Source of the DNA: Luteimonas sp. MC1572
GTDB taxonomy: Bacteria; Pseudomonadota; Gammaproteobacteria; Xanthomonadales; Xanthomonadaceae
Assembly (NCBI RefSeq): GCF_016615815.1
Contig: NZ_CP067112.1
Coordinates: 1,240,001 to 1,304,000 of the forward strand
Length of the DNA stretch: 64,000 nt
Direction: 5' to 3'
Shown: in pieces, positions 38,569-47,714 of the stretch
Layout of the letters: each line of letters opens with the position of its first letter
Numbering within the stretch: the stretch's first letter is position 1
Translations under genes and position numbers: made by a program
Notes under the pieces: generated by a model
The model's database searches: none
What the model saw: only the letters and a program-made list of their open reading frames with translations
What the model was told of the DNA's origin: nothing

Positions 38569-40803
38569 TTGGCAATACGCACGAACCGTGTTTCAACAGC
38601 CGCCCTGGCGGCTGCTTTTTTTTGTGCTGCAGGCCAGGCACTCGCTGCCGGACCGGCAACGCCTGCGATCGTCGCCGCCGTGGACGACGCGGTTGCGCGA
38701 TACCAGCTGCCCGGCATCGCAGTCGGCGTGATCGTCGATGGCGAGGTGCGGCAGGTCGAGGTGCGTGGAGAAGTCGCGGCCGGGAGCGGGGAGGCCATAG
38801 ACCGGAATACGATCTTCAAGATCGCATCCAATTCCAAGGCGATGACCGCGGCGCTTCTCGCGCGGCTGGTCGACGCCGGCAAGCTCGCATAGGACGACCC
38901 GGTGGTGAAGCACCTGCCGGGCTTCCGCATGCACGAGGACTGGGTGACGCGCGAGATCCAGGTGCGCGACCTGCTGATCCACAACAGTGGCCTGGGGCCA
39001 GGCGCGGGCGACCTGATGCTGTGGCCGGAGCCCAACGATTTCACGCGTGACGAAGTGGTCGCAGGCCTTGCGCACCTCAAGCCGCGCTGGAGCTTCCGTT
39101 CGCGCTATGCGTATGACAACACGCTGTACATCGTAGCCGGGGAGGTCGCGGCGGCGGCAGGCGGGGCGTCGTACGAAGAACTGATGCGGCGCGAGGTGTT
39201 TGCACCACTCGGCCTCGAGCGCTGCCGCGTTGGCGAGTGGAACGCCGTCGAGGCCGGCAATGTGGCGTTGCCGCACGCGCGCCGCGATGGGCGCAATGTC
39301 GCGGTGCGTAGCGATGGCGACGTGATCGCGAACATGCCGATGGCCGCGGCCGGCGGCATCCGCTGCAGCCTGGACGACATGCTGGCCTGGGCGCGGATGT
39401 GGCTGCAGCCGGATCGGCACGGGCTGGTCGATGGCAAGCCCTGGCTTTCGCAGGGCCAACGCGAGGCCGCGTGGGTGGCGCACATGCCGATGCCGCTGTC
39501 GCGGCGCATGCGCGAATGGGATGGCAGTCATTTTTCCGCGTACGGCTACGGCTGGCGGCTGACCGACGTCGACGGCACGTGGAAGGTTTCGCACACGGGC
39601 ACGCTGTCGGGCATGTACTCGGCGCTCACGCTGCTGCCGGAGAAGGGCGTTGGTTTCGTACTGCTGATCAATGGCGACGCGGACGAGGCGCGCACGGTGC
39701 TCAACCAGGTGCTGGTGAAGCAGTTCACCGCGCCGCAGGAAGCGCGCACGGTGGCGTACTACGCCGAAGCGCTGGCCGCGGCGCGTGAAGCGGCCCCTGC
39801 CGCAGGCGCGCTTGACGGCGCCGTTGCGGAGACCGCCCCGGCATCACGCATGCCTGTGGCGCCGACCGCGATGGCGCGCTGGCTGGGCATCTATCGCGAT
39901 CCATGGTTCGGCGAAGCGTCGGTGTGCGAGCGCGGCGGCGAGGTCCGCATGGTGGCCGCGAAGTCGCCCAGGCTTGCCGGCCGCGTGTTGGCGTCCGGCG
40001 ATCGCATGCTGGTCGAGTGGGACACGTTGGACACCGACGCGCACGCCTGGCTCGACTTCCGCGCAGGCGAGGGCGACGGCCCGGCCCGGCTTGCGATGGC
40101 CAAGGTCGATCCCGACGCGGACTTCAGCTACGACTTTGAGGACCTGGCATTCATGCGCGTCGGCGATTGTGCTGTGGCGAGCGGCGAAGCCGCAGCCGCA
40201 GGCATGGTCGACATCGCCACGCTGGCACCGGGCATCGACCTCGACATCCGCTATTCGGGCAGCCACAACTTCACCGGGGCGCCGGTGGACGGCTATGAAG
40301 CGCCGCGCTGCTACCTGCTGCGACCGGCGGCAGAGGCGCTGGCGCGGGTCGAGCTTGCCCTGCGGCGCGATGGTCGCCGCCTGCGGATCTTCGACTGCTA
40401 CCGGCCGATGCGCGCCGTGCGCAGCTTCGTGCGCTGGGCGTCCGACCCGACCGACCAGTCCACCAAGGCGGCGTACTACCCGGACATCGACAAGCACGCG
40501 TTGCTCGGCGGCTACATCTCCGAACGCTCCGGCCACAGCCGGGGCGCGACCGTCGACCTGACGCTGCTGCGCTGTGAGGCCGACCGCTGCGAGGCACTCG
40601 ACATGGGCACGCCGTTCGATTTCTTCGACGCGCGTGCCAATACCGACCATCCGGGCACCGAGCCGGAGGTGCGCCGCAACCGCGAGCTGCTGCGCACCGC
40701 GATGGAAGAGGCGGGCTTCGCCAATTATCCGATGGAGTGGTGGCACTACACGCTGGAGCCGGAGCCGGCGCCGGCGACCTTCCACGATTTCCCCGTGCGG
40801 TAG
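38569..40803 (+). pseudogene. serine hydrolase (class C beta-lactamase fold) fused to VanX-type D-Ala-D-Ala dipeptidase, with in-frame amber codon
   Basis: A TTG start at 38569 with GAAGGGAG upstream gives a signal peptide (TNRVSTAALAAAFFCAAGQALA). The first domain has SNSK (S87, K90), a YDN motif near 182 and HTG near 342, as in class C beta-lactamase/DD-peptidase folds. The second domain (about 545-744) is VanX-like: SGHSRGATVD and EWWH give the zinc ligands and catalytic Glu. Codon 108 is TAG (38890-38892), where relatives have Trp (LVDEGKLxWDDPV), and the frame resumes unchanged. So one substitution TGG to TAG interrupts an otherwise intact 744-residue protein. Either a true pseudogene, a suppressed codon or a sequence error. 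D-Ala-D-Ala removal fits the murein cluster. Confidence 0.82.
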
Positions 40804-40925
40804 GCCAGTTCCGGTTTGAACTTGTAACCCGGGTGTGTGACAGCCCGCACGGGCCGCCAGAGGCGCTCCCGGTAGCATGTTGCAAGGCAGCAATCGTCGT
40901 GATCCAGCTGCTCCAGGGAGGGGGC

Positions 40926-41300
40926 ATGCCATTCGACGTGCGGGTGCTGCGTGATATTTCGGGTGACGAGCCACAAGCCATGGTGGAACTCGTCGAATGC
41001 TTCGACGAGGTCGCGACCGGGATGCGTGCGGGCCTGCTGCAGGCCGCAGCGGACGGCGATGCCGGACAGGCGGCCATGCTCGCCCATTCGCTGAAATCCT
41101 CGTCCCGCGCGCTGGGCGCGATGGTGCTGGGAGAACTGTGCGCCGAACTCGAGGCGTACGGGGGGGCCGGCCGCCTCGCCCGGATCAAACCCGCGGTCAC
41201 CGCGGTGGTGGGGGAACTTGATGCCGCGCTTGCGGCGATGCGGCATTGGCGTGCGGCGCAGCCGCCTGCGTCGCCGTGGCAGGGAAGGAGCAACGCTTGA
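40926..41300 (+). CDS. histidine-phosphotransfer (HPt) domain protein
   Basis: 124 residues from ATG 40926, preceded by AGGGAGGGGG. A single HPt four-helix domain: phosphorylatable His54 in AHSLKSSSRALGA. It passes phosphate between a hybrid sensor kinase and a response regulator. The stop overlaps the TTG start of the next gene, a receiver-EAL protein, so the two are coupled and almost certainly partners. The sensor kinase is not in the window. Confidence 0.88.
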   Translation: MPFDVRVLRDISGDEPQAMVELVECFDEVATGMRAGLLQAAADGDAGQAAMLAHSLKSSSRALGAMVLGELCAELEAYGGAGRLARIKPAVTAVVGELDAALAAMRHWRAAQPPASPWQGRSNA

Positions 41301-42520
41301 AGATCCTGATAGTCGACGACGACGATTTCACCACCCGCCTGCTGCAGATCCAGCTGCGCGCGATGGGCCTGAAGGACAGCGGCTACGCCGGCATCGAACT
41401 GAGTTCGAGTGGTGCGGACGCGATTGCACGGTTGGCGCAGGCGCCCGCCGACTTCGGTCTGGTGTTCTGCGACCTGCGCATGCCGGGGATGGACGGTGTG
41501 GAATTCGTGCGCCACCTGGCCGACACGGAATTCCGGGGCGGGCTTGTGCTGATCAGCGGCGCGGAGCCGCGCGTGCTGCAGGTGGTCGAGCAGCTTGCCC
41601 GCCAGCAGGGCCTCGACGTGCTCGGCAGCCTGGCCAAGCCGGTCACCCCTGGCAGCCTGCGCACGCTGCTGCAGGCACGCGAGGTCGCCGGCGTCGGCGC
41701 GGCGTGGACGGATGGCCCCACGCAATCCACCTCGTCCGCGGACGCCGCCGAGCTGGAAGCGGCCATCCTCGCGGGCGATATCTTCAATCACTACCAGCCC
41801 AAGATCGACCTGCGCACCGGCGCGGTCGTGGGCGTGGAGGCGTTGGCGCGCTGGCAGCACCCGGTGCGCGGCGTCGTCCCGCCAGCGGAGTTCCTGCCGC
41901 TGGCCGAGAGCGCCGGCCTCGTGACCCCGCTGACGCGGACGGTGCTGGTCAATGCGCTGGACCACGCACGCTCCTGGAAGGTGCCCGGCGGGCTGGATGT
42001 GGCCGTGAACGTGTCGCTCGCCAGCCTCGGCAGGTTGGACTTCCCCGATCGCCTGGCGGCCCTGGCCGACGAGGCCGGTTTTCCGTTGGAGCGCCTGGTG
42101 CTGGAGCTGTCGGAATCGCGCCTGCCGACGGAGCCGCGCGCGCAGCTCGATATCCTGAGCCGGCTGCGGCTGAAGGGCGTGCGCCTGGCGCTGGATGACT
42201 TCGGCAACGGCTTCACCAAGCTCGCGCAACTCCGCGACATGCCGTTCTCGGAGCTGAAGATCGACCGGGCATTCGTGCAGGGCGTGGCCGGGGACGCCTC
42301 GCGGCGCGCGGTCGTGCAGGCCGCGCTGGCGCTGGCGCGCGAGCTCGATGTCGACACGGTGGCCGAAGGCGTGGACAACGCCGAGGATCTGGCCTGCCTG
42401 CGCGCGCTGGGTTGCGGCATGTTCCAGGGCTTCCTGGTGGCGGAGCCGATGCCGGCCGGCGACGTGGCGGAATGGCTGGACGCCTGGCCGCGCCTGCGCG
42501 AGGGCGTGCTCGGCAGCTGA
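41297..42520 (+). CDS. response regulator with EAL domain (c-di-GMP phosphodiesterase)
   Basis: 407 residues from TTG 41297, chosen because AAGGAG lies 6 bases upstream and the receiver begins at once (KILIVDDDDF). Receiver: acidic pocket D7-D9, phospho-acceptor D59 (FCDLRMPGMDG), S87 and K114. EAL domain: EALARW (E181), NVS, ELSES, DDFGNG, KIDRAFV and AEGVD, so the metal and catalytic residues are all present and phosphodiesterase activity is expected. It cuts c-di-GMP to pGpG in response to phosphorylation. Followed by a strong terminator at 42535. Confidence 0.92.
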   Translation: MKILIVDDDDFTTRLLQIQLRAMGLKDSGYAGIELSSSGADAIARLAQAPADFGLVFCDLRMPGMDGVEFVRHLADTEFRGGLVLISGAEPRVLQVVEQLARQQGLDVLGSLAKPVTPGSLRTLLQAREVAGVGAAWTDGPTQSTSSADAAELEAAILAGDIFNHYQPKIDLRTGAVVGVEALARWQHPVRGVVPPAEFLPLAESAGLVTPLTRTVLVNALDHARSWKVPGGLDVAVNVSLASLGRLDFPDRLAALADEAGFPLERLVLELSESRLPTEPRAQLDILSRLRLKGVRLALDDFGNGFTKLAQLRDMPFSELKIDRAFVQGVAGDASRRAVVQAALALARELDVDTVAEGVDNAEDLACLRALGCGMFQGFLVAEPMPAGDVAEWLDAWPRLREGVLGS

Positions 42521-42534
42521 GGTCGCGGCCAACA

Positions 42535-42562
42535 AAAAACCCCCGGGAAACCGGGGGTTTTT
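42535..42562. terminator. bidirectional intrinsic terminator
   Basis: AAAAA, stem CCCCCGG (42540-42546), loop GAAA, stem CCGGGGG (42551-42557), then TTTTT. Symmetric, so it can end both the receiver-EAL gene (rightward) and tRNA-Val (leftward). Confidence 0.9.
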
Positions 42563-42575
42563 GCAATCGCGAATC

Positions 42576-42650
42576 TGGTGGGCGGTACAGGGATCGAACC
42601 TGTGACCCTTGCCGTGTGAAGGCAATGCTCTACCGCTGAGCTAACCGCCC
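42576..42650 (-). tRNA. tRNA-Val (anticodon CAC)
   Basis: Read leftward: GGGCGGT acceptor, D-arm GCTCAGCGGTAGAGC, anticodon loop TTCACAC with anticodon CAC, T-loop GGTTCGATCC, and encoded CCA. 75 bases. Confidence 0.95.
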
Positions 42651-42800
42651 GAAAGAGCTGGCAAGTATACAGCAGCACCCGCGGTGCATGGCAAGGGTCC
42701 GGGCGTGGCAATACGGCCCGCAATGGCCGCGGCAGGCTTCACCCGTGTCTCACCGCGCCCGTCCTAGCGTCGACAACCCCACACTCTCGCGAGGCACGCC

Positions 42801-43793
42801 ATGGCGCGCCCGATCTGGACCGGAACCCTGTCGTTCGGCCTGCTCAACGTCCCGGTGTCGCTGATGTCCGGCGAGCGCCGTATCGACCTGCATTTCCGCA
42901 TGCTGGATTCGCGCGACAAGAATCCGGTGCGCTACGAGCGGGTCAACGCCGAGACCGGCGAGGAAGTGCCCTGGAAGGACATCGTCAAGGCCTTCGAGTA
43001 CGACAAGGGCAGCTACGTCGTGCTGGAGCAGGAAGACATCAAGTCCGCCGCGCCGGAGAGCCATGAGACGGTGGAGGTCGAGACCTTCGTCGACGCCTCC
43101 GCCATCCCGCCGGAGTACTACGAGAAGCCCTACATCCTGGTACCGGCCAAGAAGGCCGAGAAAGGCTACGTACTGCTGCGCGAGACCCTCAAGGCCACCG
43201 CGCAGGCGGGCATCGCGCGGGTGGTGATCCGCACCCGCGAATACCTGGCCGCGGTGCTGCCGCGCGACGACGCGCTGATGCTGATGCTGCTGCGCTACCC
43301 GCAGGAGCTGGTGGAACCGGCGGACTACCGCCTGCCGGAGGGCAAGTCCGCCGACTACCGGATCAGCCCCAAGGAGCTGGAGATGGCCAAGCAGCTGATC
43401 GCGTCGATGAGCGGCGAGTGGGATCCGGCGGGCTACAAGGACGAGTTCCGCGAGCGGCTGGAAAAGGTCATCCGCGACAAGATGAAGGCCGACGGCACGG
43501 TGGCGAAGCCGCCTGAAAGCGAGTTCGAGGCGCCCGAGGGCGCGGCGACGAACGTCGTGGATTTCATGGCGCTGCTGCAGAAGAGCATCGGCAGCAACAA
43601 GCGCACGCCCGCGAAGAAGGCCGCGGTCGACGACGGCAAGCCAGCCGCGAAGAAGGCCGCCGCGACAAAGGCGCCTGCGAAGAAGGCGGCGAAAAAGGCC
43701 GCGTCGAAGAAGGCTCCCGCGAAGAAGGCCGTGGCCACGAAGAAGGCGGCTGCGCGCAAGGCCGAGAAGGGTCCTGCCCTCAAGGCCGGGTGA
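42801..43793 (+). CDS. ku: Ku protein (non-homologous end joining)
   Basis: 330 residues. The Ku core (1-260) begins MARPIWTGTLSFGLLNVPV and contains YEKPYILVPAKKAEKGY and LPRDDALMLMLLRYPQEL, as in bacterial Ku. The last 65 residues are an H1-like Lys/Ala tail (repeats of KKAA) known to help DNA bridging. It binds double-strand ends as a homodimer and recruits LigD. The next gene, 9 bases on, is ligD. Confidence 0.97.
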   Translation: MARPIWTGTLSFGLLNVPVSLMSGERRIDLHFRMLDSRDKNPVRYERVNAETGEEVPWKDIVKAFEYDKGSYVVLEQEDIKSAAPESHETVEVETFVDASAIPPEYYEKPYILVPAKKAEKGYVLLRETLKATAQAGIARVVIRTREYLAAVLPRDDALMLMLLRYPQELVEPADYRLPEGKSADYRISPKELEMAKQLIASMSGEWDPAGYKDEFRERLEKVIRDKMKADGTVAKPPESEFEAPEGAATNVVDFMALLQKSIGSNKRTPAKKAAVDDGKPAAKKAAATKAPAKKAAKKAASKKAPAKKAVATKKAAARKAEKGPALKAG

Positions 43794-43802
43794 GGCTGCG
43801 CC

Positions 43803-46271
43803 GTGAGCCTGCGCGAATACGCCCGCAAGCGGCGCTTCGACGGGACCCCCGAGCCGTCGGGTGAAGCCCCGACCAGCGTCGGCCACCGCCCGATCTTCGT
43901 GGTGCAGCTGCACCACGCCAGCAGCCGCCACTACGATTTCCGCCTCGAGGCCGATGGCGCGCTGAAGAGTTGGGCCGTGCCGAAAGGCCCTTCGCTGCGC
44001 GCCGGGGAAAAGCGCCTGGCGGTGGAGGTGGAAGATCATCCGCTGTCCTACGCCAGCTTTGCCGGCGACATCCCCGAAGGGCATTACGGCGCCGGCCACG
44101 TGGATGTCTTCGACCATGGCCATTGGGCCTGCGACGGCGACCCGCTCGAGGGCATCGCCGCGGGCAAGCTCGACTTCACCCTCAGTGGCAGCAAGCTGAA
44201 GGGTGCGTGGAAGCTGGTGCGCACGAAGAAGGCGGGGCGCCAGGCGCAATGGCTGCTGATGAAGCGCAGCGACGCGCATGCCGCGGACATGGAGGCCGAC
44301 GACCTGGTGGAGGCGCCGTCGAAACCGCGCCCCGTCGCGAAGACCACCAAGGCCGCGAAGGCCGCCAAGCCCGCCAAGCCCGCCAAGCCCCGCGCCCCGC
44401 GCAAGGCCGACGCGCGCTGGCGCAAGGCCGCGCTGGCGCTTTCGGGCGCGAAGGGCACGGGCGTTCCCGCCGGCTTCGAGCCGCAGCTTTGCACGCTGCG
44501 GGGTGCGGCACCGCCGGGCGACGACTGGCTGCACGAGATCAAATGGGACGGCTACAGGCTGATGGTCGACATGGTCGATGGCGTGGCGCGCCTGCGCTCT
44601 CGCGGTGGTTTGGACTGGGACAAGACCTTCCCCGAAGTCGCCGAAGCCGTCGCCGCGCTGCCGGTGTCCGACGCCTGCCTGGATGGCGAGCTGGTGGTGC
44701 TCGGCCCCGACGGCCACAGCGATTTCTCCGAGCTGCAGCGGGTGATCGACGGCACCTCGAAGGCCGCGCTGCGCTACCTGGTATTCGATCTCGTCGGCCT
44801 GGCCGGCATCGACCTGCGCGACTCGCCGCTGACCGAGCGCAAGACGCTGCTGAAGTCGCTGCTGCCCGCGGCGCCGCACCTGCTGGCCTACAGCGACCAC
44901 GTCGTCGGCCATGGTGCCGAGGTGTTCGCCGAGACCGGACGCCAAGGCATCGAGGGCGTCATCTGCAAGCGTGCCGACAGTCTCTACCGAGGTGGCCGCG
45001 GCAACGACTGGCTGAAGGTGAAGCACGAGTCGGCCGACGAGTTCGTGGTAGTCGGCTACACCGATCCCAAGCGCAGCCGCACCGGCTTCGGCTCGCTGCT
45101 GATGGCCACGCGCGAGCGCGGCGGGCTGCGCTACGTGGGGCGCGTGGGCACCGGCTTCGACGACGCCATGCTGCGTGACCTCACCGTGCGGTTGCGCAAG
45201 CTGGAGCAGAAGCAGGCGACGGTGGAGCTGCCCGGCCATATCGCGCTGCCGCTGCGCACCGTGCACTGGGTGCGCCCCGAGCTCGTGGCCGAAGTGGCGT
45301 TCCGCGGCTGGGCCAAGGAGGGCCTGCTGCGCCAGGCGGCCTTCAAGCGCCTGCGCATCGACAAGGCGGCGCGAGACGTGGAGGAACCGCAGGTGGCGAG
45401 GGACGAAGTGACGGCTGGGCGCATCACCAGCCCGGACCGGGTGGTGTTCGAAGGCGCCAAGTACACCAAGGGCGACGTGGCCGAGTACTACCGCAGCGTC
45501 GCCGACTGGATGCTGCCGGAACTGGCCGGGCGCCCGCTTTCGCTGTTGCGCTGCCCTGACGGCACCAAGGGCCAGTGCTTCTTCCAGAAGCACCACGCCG
45601 AGAGTCTCGGCGACGACGTGCGCTCGATCGTGCTGAAGCAGAAGAGCGGCAAGGAACCGTACCTCTACATCGACGATATCGCCGGCGTGATCGACCTGGT
45701 GCAGATGAACACGCTGGAGTTCCATCCCTGGGGTTCGCGGGTCGACGATCCCGAGTTGCCGGACCGGCTGGTGTTCGACCTCGACCCCGGCGAAGGGCTG
45801 GGCTGGGCGGACGTGGTGCGTTCGGCGCGCGATGTGCGCGCGCGGCTCGCCGAAGCCGGCCTCGAGAGCTTCGTGCGGCTGTCGGGCGGCAAGGGCGCGC
45901 ACGTGGTGGCGCCGATCACGCGCGGCCCGGACTGGGACGACGTGCGCGCGTTCTGCGGTGGCTTTGCCGAAGCGATGGCCTTGCAGGCACCGGACCGCTA
46001 CGTGGCCACCATGTCCAAGGCCAAGCGCTCCGGAAAGATGTTCATCGACTGGCTGCGCAACGCCCGCGGCGCCACCAGCGTGGCGTCGTGGTCGCTGCGC
46101 GCGCGCAAGGGCGCGCCGGTGGCGGCGCCGATCCGCTGGGACGAGCTGGGCAAGGTGGCCGGGCCCGCGGCGTTCGACCTCGCCAAGGCGAAGCAGCGGG
46201 CCGCGCGCTTGCGCAAGGATCCGTGGGAAGGATTCGCAACGCTTGAGCAGGAACTGCCGAGCTGGGAGTGA
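43803..46271 (+). CDS. ligD: DNA ligase D (phosphoesterase-ligase-polymerase)
   Basis: 822 residues with three domains in the order of Pseudomonas LigD: 3'-phosphoesterase (about 1-165; VVQLHHASSRHYDFRLE, DIPEGHYGAGHV), a Lys/Pro/Ala linker (about 175-205), ATP-dependent ligase (about 220-515; nucleotidyl-Lys in EIKWDGYRLM near 247) and primase-like polymerase (about 540-822; LVFDLDPGEGLGW near 658). All key residues are seen. It processes, fills and seals double-strand breaks with Ku. Start has no strong ribosome site, but the gene follows ku closely. Confidence 0.97.
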   Translation: MSLREYARKRRFDGTPEPSGEAPTSVGHRPIFVVQLHHASSRHYDFRLEADGALKSWAVPKGPSLRAGEKRLAVEVEDHPLSYASFAGDIPEGHYGAGHVDVFDHGHWACDGDPLEGIAAGKLDFTLSGSKLKGAWKLVRTKKAGRQAQWLLMKRSDAHAADMEADDLVEAPSKPRPVAKTTKAAKAAKPAKPAKPRAPRKADARWRKAALALSGAKGTGVPAGFEPQLCTLRGAAPPGDDWLHEIKWDGYRLMVDMVDGVARLRSRGGLDWDKTFPEVAEAVAALPVSDACLDGELVVLGPDGHSDFSELQRVIDGTSKAALRYLVFDLVGLAGIDLRDSPLTERKTLLKSLLPAAPHLLAYSDHVVGHGAEVFAETGRQGIEGVICKRADSLYRGGRGNDWLKVKHESADEFVVVGYTDPKRSRTGFGSLLMATRERGGLRYVGRVGTGFDDAMLRDLTVRLRKLEQKQATVELPGHIALPLRTVHWVRPELVAEVAFRGWAKEGLLRQAAFKRLRIDKAARDVEEPQVARDEVTAGRITSPDRVVFEGAKYTKGDVAEYYRSVADWMLPELAGRPLSLLRCPDGTKGQCFFQKHHAESLGDDVRSIVLKQKSGKEPYLYIDDIAGVIDLVQMNTLEFHPWGSRVDDPELPDRLVFDLDPGEGLGWADVVRSARDVRARLAEAGLESFVRLSGGKGAHVVAPITRGPDWDDVRAFCGGFAEAMALQAPDRYVATMSKAKRSGKMFIDWLRNARGATSVASWSLRARKGAPVAAPIRWDELGKVAGPAAFDLAKAKQRAARLRKDPWEGFATLEQELPSWE

Positions 46272-46372
46272 CGCGCGCGGCGTGACGCGTGCCTGCGGTG
46301 AGGGCCTGCATGACGGAGTGACCACGGAGGTGGTGGCAGTCTCGGGCCACCAGCGGACCTGGAAGCAAGGAC

Positions 46373-47407
46373 ATGGCGAAGAAGACGACCAAGCGCAAGG
46401 CAGCCACGGCTGCGACGGTGGCGAGCGACGACGGCACCAGCGCCACGGTGGCGCGCCAGCGCGACATCCAGTCGAAGGCCGACGCCGCCTCCAGGCGCGT
46501 GTCGAAGAAGGCGGGCAAAAAGGCCGCCAAAAAAGCGACACAGGCCGGCACGCGTCGACAGCCCGAGAATCCGATGCCCGCGCAGCACTTGCCCAAGCCG
46601 GGTCACGAGCATGCGCTGGCGCTCGCGCCGCGGTTCGAGGCGCCCGACTACGTCGGCAGCGGGAAGCTCGAGGGCATGGCGGCCATCATCACCGGCGGCG
46701 ATTCCGGCATCGGTCGCGCGGTGGCGGTGCTGTTCGCGCGCGAAGGCGCCGATGTCGCGGTGATGCACCTGGACGAAGACGAAGACGCCGCGCTCACCAA
46801 GCGCCACGTCGAGGCCGAAGGCCGGCGCTGCCTGGTCATCGCAGGCGACGTGCGCGACCCGAAGTTCTGCAAGAAGGCGGTGCGCAAGGCGGTGAAGGCA
46901 TTCGGCCGGCTGGACGTGCTGGTCAACAATGCCGCCTTCCAGCAGCACGTCGAGCGCCTGGAAGACCTGGGCAACCGTCATCTGCAGGAAACGCTGCAGA
47001 CCAACATCGCCGGCTACTTCCACATGGCGCGCGCCGCGCTGCCGCACATGGAGCGCGGCGCCAGCATCATCAACACCGGCTCGGAGACCGGCATCTTCGG
47101 CAGCCCAAAGCTTCTGGATTACTCGGCCACCAAGGGCGCCATCCACGCATTCACGATGTCGCTGGCGTCCAACCTGCTGGAGCGCGGCATCCGCGTTAAC
47201 TGCGTCGCCCCAGGTCCCGTGTGGACACCGCTCAACCCGGCCGACAAGGCGCCCGAGGACGTCGCCGAGTTCGGCAAGGACAGCGACATGAAACGCCCGG
47301 CGCAGCCCGAGGAAGTGTCACCGGCGTATGTGTTCCTGGCATCACCGGTGATGTCGTCGTACGTCAACGGCGTGATCCTGCCGGTGATGGGCGGGCCGCG
47401 TGGTTGA
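46373..47407 (+). CDS. short-chain dehydrogenase with Lys-rich N-terminal tail
   Basis: 344 residues. The first 60 residues are basic (KKTTKRKAA and KKAGKKAAKKA), like the tails of Ku and H1-like proteins. The rest is a classical SDR: NAD(P) loop TGGDSGIGRAVA near 105, NNAA, Ser in NTGSETG and YSATK catalytic pair. The conserved region FQQHVERLEDL and C-terminal end MGGPRG resemble YghA-type SDRs. Substrate unknown. The tail suggests DNA or polyanion association, which is unusual for an SDR. It lies 101 bases after ligD in the same direction. Confidence 0.9.
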   Translation: MAKKTTKRKAATAATVASDDGTSATVARQRDIQSKADAASRRVSKKAGKKAAKKATQAGTRRQPENPMPAQHLPKPGHEHALALAPRFEAPDYVGSGKLEGMAAIITGGDSGIGRAVAVLFAREGADVAVMHLDEDEDAALTKRHVEAEGRRCLVIAGDVRDPKFCKKAVRKAVKAFGRLDVLVNNAAFQQHVERLEDLGNRHLQETLQTNIAGYFHMARAALPHMERGASIINTGSETGIFGSPKLLDYSATKGAIHAFTMSLASNLLERGIRVNCVAPGPVWTPLNPADKAPEDVAEFGKDSDMKRPAQPEEVSPAYVFLASPVMSSYVNGVILPVMGGPRG

Positions 47408-47496
47408 GGCGCGTACACGCGCTCGTGTCGTGGAATTGACGCGCAGCGCACGCGCCTTGGACGAGCATCGGATACCCCGCAAGCGAGGCCAATCTC

Positions 47497-47706
47497 ATGA
47501 CCCACGGTGACAAGAAGCCCGACGTCCGCAAGGACCGTCCCGCAGGCGAGGACGCACACCGCGAACAGCGCGAATACCCGCACGGGTCCGGCGACCGCAA
47601 CACGGTATCGCCGGAAGCGCCGGACGATGTGGATCGCAACTTCCACGGCGGCACGCAACGCACGACCGAATCCGATCCGAAGCCGCGCGGACCCGCCAAG
47701 CCCTAG
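47497..47706 (+). CDS. small hydrophilic protein
   Basis: 69 residues, very rich in Asp, Lys, Arg, Gly and Pro with no hydrophobic core, so probably disordered. A GAGG lies 9 bases upstream of the ATG. I recognise no family. It follows the SDR gene and converges with dinG, whose stop lies 8 bases away. Confidence 0.5.
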   Translation: MTHGDKKPDVRKDRPAGEDAHREQREYPHGSGDRNTVSPEAPDDVDRNFHGGTQRTTESDPKPRGPAKP

Positions 47707-47714
47707 CCGGCGTC

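Noticed and set aside
42750..46541. 1263-residue open frame opposite ku, ligD and the SDR gene
   Set aside because: Crosses three well-supported genes and lacks any protein family signature; typical GC-rich shadow.
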